Of a stretch of 64,000 nucleotides of DNA, positions 53,713 to 64,000 are shown piece by piece. Position numbers and translations under genes: made by a program. The notes beneath the pieces were generated by a model, which ran no database searches, was not told the origin of the DNA, and saw nothing but the letters and a program-made list of their open reading frames with translations. The number at the start of each line of letters is the position of its first letter. The stretch's first letter is position 1. The stretch comes from Petrolisthes cinctipes (Eukaryota > Arthropoda > Malacostraca > Decapoda > Porcellanidae): positions 2,604,001-2,668,000 of the forward strand of contig JAWQEG010000470.1 in assembly GCA_033782935.1 (NCBI GenBank). Direction: 5' to 3'.

Positions 53713-56087
53713 CTAAAATTCAGACTCAAAACACCCGAAAATTCGATATTTTTGGGTCCCAGAAGCGATCTGTACATGCTTACTCAGTGCTAGAATTTTT
53801 TCAATATATGGGCCCAAATCATGCTAAAAATCGATGTTTTAGGTGCACAAAGTCGATATGTGCATGCATCTTCTGTACTCGTTTATATCTCAAATTCAGG
53901 CTCAAAACACCCCAAAATTCGATAGTTTTGGGTCCCAGAAGCGATCTGTACATGCCTACTCCGTGTTAGAGTATTTTCAAAATACAGGCCCAAAACATGC
54001 TGAAAATCAATATTTTAGGTGCCCAAAGTCGATATGTGCATGCATCTTCTGTACCCGTTTATATCTCAAATTCAGGTTCAGAACACCCGAAAATTCGATA
54101 TTTTTGGGTCCCAGAAGCGATCTGTACATGCCTACTCCGTGTTAGAATATTTTCAATATACAGGCACAAAACATGCTGAAAATCGATATTTTAAGTGCCC
54201 AAAGTCAATATGTGTATGCATCTTCTGTACCCGTTTATTTCCCAAATTCAGGCTCAAAACACCCGAAAATTCGATATTTTTTGGTCCCTGAAGAGAACTG
54301 TACATGCTTACTCAGTGTTAGAATATATTGAAGATATGGGCCCAAAACATGCTAAAAATCGATATTTTAGGTGCCCAAAGTCGATATGTACATTCATCTT
54401 CTGTACCCGTTTATATCTCAAATTCAGGCTCAAAATTCCCGAAAATTCGATATTTTTGGGTCCCAAAAGCGATCTGTACATGCCTACTCAGTGCTAGAAT
54501 TTTTTCAAAATATAGGCTCAAAACATGATAAAAATCGATATTTAATGTTTCCAAAGTCGATATGTGCATGCATCTTCAGTACCCGTTTATATCTCAAATT
54601 TAGGCTCAAAACACCCGAAAATTCGATATATTTGGATCCCAGAAGCAATCTGTACATGCCTACTCAGTGCTAGAATTTTTTCAAAATATGTGCCCAAAAC
54701 ATGCTAAAAATCTATATTTTAGGTGCACTAAGTCAATATGTGCATGCATTTTCTGTACCCGTTTATATCTCAAATTCAGGCTCAAAACACCCGAAAATTC
54801 GATAGTTTTGGGTCCCAGAAGCGATCTGTACATGCCTACTCCGTGTTAGAGTATTTTCAATATACAGGCCCAAAACATGCTTAAAATCGATATTTTAGGT
54901 GCCCAAAGTCAATATGTGTATGCATCTTCTGTACTCGTTTATTTCCCAAATTCAGGCTCAAAACACTCGAAAATTCGATATTTATGTGTACCAGAAGCGA
55001 TCTGTACATGCCTACTCCGTGTTAGAGTATTTTCAAAATACAGGCCCAAAACATGCTCAAAATCGATATTTTGGATGCCCAAAGTCGATATGTAAATGCA
55101 TCTTCTGTACCCGTTTATATCTCAAATTTAGGTTTAAAACACTCGAAAATTCGATATTTTTGGGTCACAGAAGCGATCTCTACATGCTTACTCCTTGCTA
55201 GAATGTTTTCAGGATACAGACCCAAAACATAATCAAAATCGATATTTTAGGTGCAAAAAGTCGATATGTGCATTCATCTTCAGTACCCGTTTATATCTCA
55301 AATTCAGGCTCAAAATATCCGAAAATTCAACATTTTTGGGTCCCAGAAGCAATCTGTACATGCCTACTCAGTGCTAGAATTTTTTCAAAATATAGGCTCA
55401 AAACATGCTAAAAATCGATATTTAATGTGTCCAAAGTCGATATGTGCATGCATCTTCTGTACCCGTTTATATCTAAAATTCAGACTCAAAACACCCGAAA
55501 ATTCGATATTTTTGGGTCCCAGAAGCGATCTGTACATGCTTACTCAGTGCTAGAATTTTTTCAATATATGGGCCCAAATCATGCTAAAAATCGATGTTTT
55601 AGGTGCACAAAGTCGATATGTGCATGCATCTTCTGTACTCGTTTATATCTCAAATTCAGGCTCAAAACACCCGAAAATTCGATAGTTTTGGGTCCCAGAA
55701 GCGATCTGTACATGCCTACTCCGTGTTAGAGTATTTTCAAAATACAGGCCCAAAACATGCTGAAAATCAATATTTTAGGTGCCCAAAGTCGATATGTGCA
55801 TGCATCTTCTGTACCCGTTTATATCTCAAATTCAGGTTCAGAACACCCGAAAATTCGATATTTTTGGGTCCCAGAAGCGATCTGTACATGCCTACTCCGT
55901 GTTAGAATATTTTCAATATACAGGCACAAAACATGCTGAAAATCGATATTTTAAGTGCCCAAAGTCAATATGAGTATGCATCTTCTGTACCCGTTTATTT
56001 CCCAAATTCAGGCTCAAAACACCCGAAAATTCGATATTTTTTGGTCCCTGAAGAGAACTGTACATGCTTACTCAGTGTTAGAATATA
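52568..56087 (+). repeat. 10-mer HOR, second block (two 1760-bp copies)
   Basis: Steps of 1760 bp at 52568, 54328 and 56088. The monomer order is the same as at 42374-45828, with the same markers (gatatttatgtgtacc, gatagttttggg, gatctctacatgc). Private changes include ctcatatttagg at 53363 and aaaattcccg at 54433. Confidence 0.85.
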
Positions 56088-58339
56088 TTGAAGATATGGG
56101 CCCAAAACATGCTAAAAATCGATATTTTAGGTGCCCAAAGTCGATATGTACATTCATCTTCTGTACCCGTTTATATCTCAAATTCAGGCTCAAAATACCC
56201 GAAAATTCGATATTTTTGGGTCCCAGAAGCGATCTGTACATGCCTACTCAGTGCTAGAATTTTTTCAAAATATAGGCTCAAAACATGATAAAAATCGATA
56301 TTTAATGTTTCCAAAGTCGATATGTGCATGCATCTTCAGTACCCGTTTATATCTCAAATTTAGGCTCAAAACACCCGAAAATTCGATATATTTGGATCCC
56401 AGAAGCAATCTGTACATGCCTACTCAGTGCTAGAATTTTTTCAAAATATGTGCCAAAAACATGCTAAAAATCTATATTTTAGGTGCCCTAAGTCAATATG
56501 TGCATGCATTTTCTGTACCCGTTTATATCTCAAATTCAGGCTCAAAACACCCGAAAATTCGATATTTTTGGGTCCCAGAAGCGATCTGTACATGCCTACT
56601 CCTTGCTAGAATGTTTTCAAGATACAGACCCAAAACATGCTCAAAATCGATATTTTAGGTGTAAAAAGTCGATATGTGCATGCATCTTCAGTAACCGTTT
56701 ATATCTCAAATTCAGGCTCAAAACACCCGAAAATCAATATTTATGGGTCCCAGAAGGGATCTGTGCATGCCTACTCAGTGCTAGAATGTTTTCAAAATAT
56801 AGGCTCAAAACATGTTAAAAATCAATATTTTAGGTTTCCAAAGTCGATATGTTCATGCATCTTCAGTACCCGTTTGTATCTCAAATTCAGGCTCAAAACA
56901 CACGAAAATTCAATATTTTTGGGTCCCAGAAGCGATCTGTGCATGCCTACTCAGTGCTAGAATGTTTTCAAAATATAGGCTCAAAACATGATTAAAATCG
57001 ATATTTTAGGTGTCTAAAGTCGATATGTGCATGAATCTTCTGTACCCGTTTATATCTCAAATTGAGGCTCAAAACACCCGAAAATTCGATAATTTTGGGT
57101 TCCAGAAGCGATCTGTACATGCCTACTCCGTGGTAGAGTATTTTTAATATACAGGCCCAAAACATGCTGAAAATCGATATTTTAGTTGCCTAAAGTCAAA
57201 ATGTGTATGCATCTTCTGTACCCGTTTATATCCCAAATTCAGGCTCAAAACACCCAAAAATTCGATATTTTTGGGTCCCAGAAGCGATCTGTACATGCTT
57301 ACTCAGTGCTAGAATTTTTTCAATATATGGGCCCAAAACATGCTAAAAATCGATATTTTAGGTGCCTAAAGTCGATATGTGCATGCATCTTCTGTACCCG
57401 TTTATATCTCAAATTCAGGCTCAAAACACCCGAAAATTCGATATTTTTGGGTCCCAGAAGCGATCTGTACATGCCTACTCCGTGTTAGTGTATTTTCAAA
57501 ATACAGGCCCAAAACATGCTGAAAATCAATATTTTAGGTGCCCAAAGTCGATATGTGCATGCATCTTCTGTACCCGTTTATATCTCAAATTCAGGTTCAG
57601 AACACCCGAAAATTCGATATTTTTGGGTCCCAGAAGCGATCTGTACAAGCCTACTCCGTGTTAGAGTATTTTCAATATACAGGCACAAAACATGCTGAAA
57701 ATCGATATTTTAGGTGCCCAAAGTCAATATGTGTATGCATCTTCTGTACCCGTTTATTTCCCAAATTCAGGCTCAAAACACCCGAAAATTCGATATTTTT
57801 GGGTCCCAGAAGCGATCTGTACATGCCTACTCAGTGCTAGAATATATTGAAGATATGGGCCCAAAACATGCTAAAAATCGACATTTTAGATGCCCAAAGT
57901 CGATATGTGCATTCATTTTCTGTACCCGTTTATATCTCAAATTCAGGCTCAAAACACACGAAAATTCGATATTTTTGGGTCCCAGAAGCGATCTGTACAT
58001 GCCTACTCCGTGTTAGATATTTTTTAAATACAGGCCCGAAACATGCTGAAAATCTATATTTTAGGTGCACAAAGTCAATATGTGTATGCATCTTCTGTAT
58101 ACGTTTATATCCCAAATTCAGGCTCAAAACACCCGAAATTTCACCATTTTTGGGTCCCAGAAGCGATCTGTACATGCCTACTCAGTGCTAGAATGTTTTC
58201 AAAATATAGGCTTAAAACATGCTACAAATCGATATTTTCGGTGTCCAAAGTCGATATGTGCATGCATCTTCTGTACCCGTTTATATCTCAAATTCAGGCT
58301 CAAAACACCCGAAAATTCGATATTTTTGGGTCCCAGAAG

Positions 58340-58520
58340 CGACCTGTACATGCCTACTCAGTGCTAGAATTTTTTCAAAATATGGGCCCAAAACATGCTA
58401 AAAATCGATATTTTAAATTCAAAAAGTCGATATGTGCATGCATCTTCTGTACACGTTTATATCTCAAATTCAGGTTCAAAACACCCGAAAATTCGATATT
58501 TTTGGGTCCCAGAAGCGATC
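58340..58520 (+). repeat. Extra monomer in copy 2 of the large duplication
   Basis: Relative to 47583-47640 in copy 1, one whole monomer is present here, with aaattcaaaaagtcgatatg (about 58414). Related monomers sit at the equivalent place near 13180, 23040, 30430 and 40280, so the monomer is probably ancestral and copy 1 lost it. The exact edges are ambiguous because flanking monomers are alike. Confidence 0.8.
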
Positions 58521-61500
58521 TGTACATGCCTAATCCGTGTTAGAGTATTTTCATAATACAGGCGCAAAACATGTTGGAAATTAATATTTTAGGTGCCCAA
58601 AGTCAATATGTGTATTTATCTTCTATACCCGTTTATTTCCCAAATTCAGGCTCAAAACACCCGAAAATTCGATATTTTTGGGTCCAAGAAGCGATCTGTA
58701 CATGCCTACTCCGTGTTAGAGAATTTTCAAGATACAGGCCCAAAACATGCTGAAAATCAATATTTTAGGTGCCCAAAGTCGATATGTGCATGCATCTACT
58801 GTACCCGTTTATATCTCAAATTCAGGTTCAGAACACCCGAAAATTCGATATTTTTGGGTCCCAGAAGCGATCTGTACATGCCTACTCCGTGTTAGAGTAT
58901 TTTCAATATACAGGCCCAAAACATGCTTAAAATCGATATTTTAGGTGCCCAAAGTTAATATGTGTATGCATCTTCTGTACTCGTTTATTTCCCAAATTCA
59001 GGCTCAAAACACTCGAAAATTCGATATTTTTGTGTACCAGAAGCGATCTGTACATGCCTACTCCGTGTTAGAGTATTTTCAAAATACAGGCCCAAAACAG
59101 GCTCAAAATCGATATTTTGGGTGCCCAAACTCGATATGTAAATGCATCTTCTGTACCCGTTTATATCCTAAATTCAGGTTTAAAACACTCGAAAATTCGA
59201 TATTTTTGGGTCACAGAAGCGATCTGTACATGCCTTCTCCTTGCTAGAATGTTTTCAAGATACAGACCCAAAACATAATCAAAATCGATATTTTAGGTGC
59301 AAAAAGTCGATATGTGCATGCATCTTCAGTACCCGTTTATATCTCAAATTCAGGCTCAAAATATCCGAAAATTCAACATTTTTGGGTCCCAGAAGCGATC
59401 TGTACATGCCTACTCAGTGCTAGAATGTTTTCAAAATATAGGCTCAAAACATGCTAAAAATCGATATTAAATGTGTCCAAAGTCGATATGTGCATGCATC
59501 TTCTGTACCCGTTTATATCTCAAATTCAGACTCAAAACACCCGAAAATTCGATATTTTTGTGTCCCAGAAGCGATCTGTACATGCTTACTCAGTGCTAGA
59601 ATTTTTTTAAGATATACGCCCAAATCATGCTAAAAATCGATATTTTAGGTGCACAAAGTCGATATGTGCATGCATCTTCTGTACACGTTTATATCTCAAA
59701 TTCAGGCTCAAAACACCCGAAAATTCGATATTTTTGGGTTCCAGAAGCGATCTGTACATGCCTACTCCGTGTTAGAGTATTTTCAAAATACAGGCCCAAA
59801 ACATGCTGAAAATCAATATTTTAGGTGCCCAAAGTCGATATGTGCATGCATCTTCTGTACCCGTTTATATCTCAAATTCAGGTTCAGAACACCCGAAAAT
59901 TCGATATTTTTGGGTCCCAGAAGCGATCTGTACATGCCTAGTCCGTGTTAGAGTATTTTCAATATACAGGCACAAAACATGCTGAAAATCGATATTTTAG
60001 GTGCCCAAAGTCAATATGTGTATGCATCTTCTGTACCCGTTTATTTCCCAAATTCAGGCTCAAAACACCCGAAAATTCGATATTTTTTGGTCCCAGAAGA
60101 GAACTGCACATGCCTACTCAGTGCTAGAATATATTGAAGATATAGGCCCAAAACATGCAAAAAATCGATATTTTAGGTGCCCAAATTCGATATGTACATT
60201 CATCTTCTGTACCCGTTTATATCTCAAATTCAGGCTCAAAATACCCGAAAATTCGATATTTTTGGGTCCCAGAAGCGATCTTTACATGCCTACTCAGTGC
60301 TAGAATGTTTTCAAAATATAGGCTCAAAACATGCTAAAAATCGATATTTTAGGTGTCCAAAGTCGATATGTGCATGCATCTTCTGTACCCGTTTATATCT
60401 CAAATTCAAGCTCAAAACACCCGAAAATTCGATATTTTTGGGTCCCAGAAGCGATCTGTACATGCCTACACAGTGCTAGAAATTTTTCAAAATACAGGCC
60501 CAAAACATGCTAAAAATCGATATTTTAAGTGCAAAAAGTCGATATGTGCATGCATCTTCTGTACCCGTTTATATCTCAAATTCAGGCTCAAAACACCCGA
60601 AAATTCGATATTTTTGGTTTACAGAAGCGATCTGTACATGCCTACTCCGTGTTAGAGTATTTTCAAAATACAGGCCCAAAACATGCTCAAAATCGATATT
60701 TTAGGTGCCCAAAGTCGATATGTGCATGCATCTTCTTTACCCGTTTATATCCCAAATTCAGGTTCAAAACACTCTAAAATTCGATATTTTTGCGTCCCAG
60801 AAGCGATCTTAATATGCCTACTCAGTGCTAGAATATTTTCAAGATATACGACCAAAACATGCTAAAAATCGATATTTTAGGTGCCCAAAGTCGATATGTG
60901 CATGCATCTTCTGTACCCGTTTATATCTCAAATTCAGACTTAAAACACACGAAAATTCGATATCTTTGTGTCCCAGAAGCGATCTGTACATGCCTACTCC
61001 GTGTTAGAGTATTTTCAAAATGCAGGCCCAAAACATGCTCAAAATCGATATTTTAGGTGCCCAAAGTTGATATGTGCATGCATCTTCTTTACCCGTTTAT
61101 ATCCCAAATTCAGGTTCAAAACACTCTAAAATTCGATATTTTTGGGTCCCAGAAGCGATCTGTACATGCCTACTCCGTGTTAGAGTATTTTCAAAATACA
61201 GGCCCAAAACATGCTCAAAATCGATATTTTAGGTGCCCAAAGTCGATATGTGCATGCATCTTCTTTACCCGTTTATATCCCAAATTCAGGTTCAAAACAC
61301 TCTAAAATTCGATATTTTTGCGTCCCAGAAGCGATCTTAATATGCCTACTCCGTGTTAGAGTATTTTCAAAATACAGGCCCAAAACATGTTGAAAATCAA
61401 TATTTTAGGTGCCCAAAGTCGATATGTGCATGAATCTTCTGTACCCGTTTATATCTCAAATTCAGGTTCAGAACACCCGAAAATTCGATATTTTTGGGTC

Positions 61501-61779
61501 CCATAAGCGATCTGTACAAGCCTACTCCGTGTTAGATTATTTTCAATATACAGCCACAACACATGCTGAAAATCGATATTTTAGGAGCCCAAAGTCAATA
61601 TGTGTATGCATCTTCTGTACCCGTTTATTTCCCAAATTCAGGCTCAAAACACCCGAAAATTCGATATTTTTTGGTCCCAGAAGAGAACTGTACATGCCTA
61701 CTCAGTGCTAGAATATATTGAAGATATGGGCCCAAAACATGCTAAAAATCGATATTTTAGGTGCCCAAAGTCGATATGT

Positions 61780-64000
61780 GCATGCATCTTCTGTACCCGT
61801 TATATCTCAAATTCAGGCTCAAAACACCCGAAAATTCGATATTTTTGGGTCCCAGAAGCGATCTGTACATGACTACTCAGTGCTAGAAATTTTTCAAAAT
61901 ACAGGCCCAAAACATGCTAAAAATCGATATTTTAAGTGCAAAAAGTCGATATGTGCATGCATCTTCTGTACCCGTTTACATCCCAAATTCAGGTTTAAAA
62001 CACTCGAAAATTCGATATTTTTGGGTCACAGAAGCGATCTGTACATGCCTACTCCTTGCTAGAATGTTTTAAAGATACAGACCCAAAACATAATCAAAAT
62101 CTATATTTTAGGTGCAAAAAGTCGATATGTGCATGCATCTTCAGTACCCGTTTATATCTCAAATTCAGGCTCAAAACACCCGAAAATTCAATATTTTTGG
62201 GTCCCTAAAGCAATGTGTACATGCCTACTCAGTGCTAGAATGTTTTCAAGATACAGACCCAAAACATGCTAAAAATCGATATTTAATGTGTCCAAAGTCA
62301 ATATGTGCATGCAACTTCTGTACCCGTTTATATCTCAAATTCAGGCTCAAAACACCCGAAAATTCAATATTTTTGGGTCCCAGAAGCAATGTGTACATGC
62401 CTACTCAGTGCTAGAATGTTTTCAAGATACAGACCCAAAACATGCTAAAAATCGATATTTAATGTGTCCAAAGTCAATATGTGCATACATCTTCTGTACC
62501 CGTTTATATCTCAAATTCAGGCTCAAAACACCCGAAAATTCCATATTTTTGGGTCCCAGAAGCGATCTGTACATGCCTACTCCGTGTTAGAGTATTTTCA
62601 ATATACAGGCCCAAAACATGCTAAAAATCGATATTATAGGTGCCCAAAGTCGATATGTGCATGCATCTTCTGTACCCGTTTATATCTCAAATTCAGGCTC
62701 AAAACACCCGAAAATTCGATATTTTTGGGTCCCAGAAGCGTACTGTACATGCCTACTCCGTGTTAGAGTATTTTCACAATACAGGACCAAAACATACTGA
62801 AAATCGATATTTTGGGTGCCCAAAGACGATATGTGCATGCATCTTCTGTACCCGTTTATATCTCAAATTCATGCTCAAAACTCCCGAAAATTCTATATTT
62901 TTGGGTCCCAGAAGCGATCTGTACATGCCTACTCCGTGTTAGAGTATTTTCAATATACAGGCCCAAAACATGCTGAAAATCGATATTATAGGTGCCCAAA
63001 GTCAATATGTTTATGCATCTTCTGTACCCGTTTATTTCCTAAATTCAGTCTCAAAACACCCGAAAATTCGATATTTTTGTGTACCAGAAGCGATCTGTAC
63101 ATGCCTACTCCGTGATAGAGTATTTTCAAAGCACAGGCCCAAAACATGCTCAAAATCGATATTTTAAGTGCAAAAAGTCGATATGTGCATGCATCTTCTG
63201 TACCCGTTTACATCCCAAATTCAGGTTTAAAACACTCGAAAATTCGATATTTTTGGGTCACAGAAGCGACCTGTACATGCCTAATCCTTGCTAGAATGTT
63301 TTCAAGATACAGACCCAAAACATAATCAAAATCGATATTTTAGGTGCAAAAAATCGATATGTGCATGCATCTTCAGTACCCGTTTATATCTCAAATTCAG
63401 GCTCAAAACACCCGAAAATTCAATATTTTTGGGTCCCAGAAGCGATGTGTACATATCTACTCAGTGCTAGAATTTTTTCAAAATATAGGCTCGAAACATG
63501 CTAAAAATCGATATTTAATGTGTCCAAAGTCGATATGTGCATGCATCTTCTGTACCCGTTTATATCTCAAATTCAGGCTCAAAACACCCGAAAATTCGAT
63601 ATTCTTGGGTCCCAGAAGCGATCTGTACATGCCTACTCCGTGTTAGAGTATTTTCAAAATACAGGCCCAAAACATGCTGAAAATCTATATTTTAGGTGCA
63701 CAAAGTCAATATGTGTATGCATCTTCTGTATCTGTTTATATCCCAAATTCAGGCTCAAAACACCCTAAAATTCAACATTTTTGGGTCCCAGAAGTGATCT
63801 GTACATGCCTACTCAGTGCTAGAATGTTTTCAAAATATAGGCCCAAAACCTGCTAAAAATCGATATTTTAGGTGCCCAAAGTCGATATGTCAATGCATCT
63901 TCTGTACCCGTTTATATCTCAAATTCAGGCTCAAAACACACGAAAATTCGATATTTTTGTGTCCCAGAAGCGATCTGTACATGCCTACTCAGTGTTAGAG
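61780..64000 (+). repeat. Mosaic end zone
   Basis: This zone is made of monomer types seen earlier. About 61880-62290 resembles the 15-mer HOR near 4.7-6.2 kb (tttacatcccaaattc, cataatcaaaatc). About 62460-63160 resembles 19180-19880. About 63300-63640 resembles 10000-10340. About 63500-64000 resembles 11430-11930 (catctgt/tatctgtttat, gatatgtcaatgc). A 1-bp deletion (acccgttatatctc) lies at about 61797-61803, close to the junction. The array continues past base 64000. Confidence 0.8.

Larger units (their letters stand above)
52549..61779 (+). repeat. Large near-identical duplication, copy 2 (9231 bp)
   Basis: This is the second copy of 41815-50869, longer by exactly 176 bp because it keeps one monomer near 58340-58520. 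The copy breaks off at 61780, where the expected gatatgtacattcatc is replaced by gatatgtgcatgcatc and a different monomer series begins. Confidence 0.9.
1..64000 (+). repeat. 176-bp satellite array (whole window)
   Basis: Every part of the window can be read as tandem head-to-tail copies of one ~176-bp unit, recognised by the recurring landmarks gtgcatgcatcttctgtacc, aattcaggctcaaaacaccc, gatatttttgggtcccagaa and gatctgtacatgcctactc in that order. Monomer starts run from 165 to 63853, which fits 362 complete monomers with a net loss of 24 bp. No monomer is inverted and nothing is inserted between monomers. Consensus GC is about 39%. Tandem arrays of nucleosome-length AT-rich monomers with higher-order structure are typical of eukaryotic centromeres and pericentromeres. 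That location is inference here, because there is no flanking unique sequence and I do not recognise the family. Confidence 0.98.

Noticed and set aside
41815..61779. Large duplication as a pure assembly artefact
   Set aside because: Not excluded, but the two copies differ by a whole monomer and by several scattered single bases. This favours two real loci over a duplicated contig.
1..64000. CRISPR-like regular repeats
   Set aside because: There are no unique spacers. The whole 176-bp unit is repetitive, far longer than a CRISPR repeat plus spacer, and no cas genes are present.
1..64000. Cyst-like or surface-protein repeat gene (the translated repeat is Cys-rich)
   Set aside because: The repeat does not stay in one frame, and stops interrupt every frame roughly each 1.7 monomers. 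A repetitive coding region would have a period divisible by three.
1..64000. Assignment to a named satellite family or species
   Set aside because: I do not recall a matching consensus. Length and AT content alone fit many plant and some animal satellites. A consensus search against Repbase/Dfam or plant satellite databases would decide.

Overview
The window is one uninterrupted satellite-DNA array. From base 1 to base 64000 it consists of a single family of about 176 bp, always in the same head-to-tail orientation. Counting from the first complete monomer (165) to the last monomer start (63853) gives 362 complete monomers plus a partial one at each end. The net drift over that distance is only 24 bp. 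I see no protein-coding gene, rRNA, tRNA, transposable element, CRISPR array or unique sequence. The many short open frames are by-products of the repeat. The consensus monomer is about 39% GC. A megabase-style array of nucleosome-sized AT-rich monomers with higher-order repeats points to centromeric or other constitutive heterochromatin of a eukaryote. Plants are the commonest source of such monomers, but I do not recognise the family and cannot assign a species.

Each 176-bp monomer is itself an old dimer. Its two 88-bp halves (A and B) align without gaps and match at 61 of 88 positions when I align hand-built consensus halves. Every monomer also carries a 14-bp alternating purine-pyrimidine tract containing TGCATGCA, and a short inverted repeat (cccgaaaa / tttttggg) across the A/B junction.

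Layout: 1-3593, mixed monomers with weak 7- and 8-monomer periodicities. 3594-11337, a 15-monomer higher-order repeat (HOR) in three tandem copies, the middle one a monomer short. 11338-14050, the most degenerate stretch, with a 15-bp deletion near 12420. 14050-18216, local 10-mer, 8-mer and 4-mer duplications. 18271-20191, a 6-mer-spaced duplication. 20192-26682, variant monomers with 1-bp indel markers. 26683-29480, an 11-mer-spaced duplication. 29468-41396, long-range copies at 20-, 22- and 56-monomer spacing. 40790-45828, a 10-mer HOR (1760 bp). 41815-50869 and 52549-61779, two almost identical ~9.1-kb copies that differ by exactly one monomer and a handful of bases. 61780-64000, a mosaic of types already seen at 4-12 kb and 18-20 kb.

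Nearly every duplication offset is within a few bases of a whole number of 176-bp monomers. This is the expected mark of in-register unequal exchange, with several layers of amplification of different ages overlapping. The most interesting content is the nested amplification history and the two-half monomer, not a gene system.
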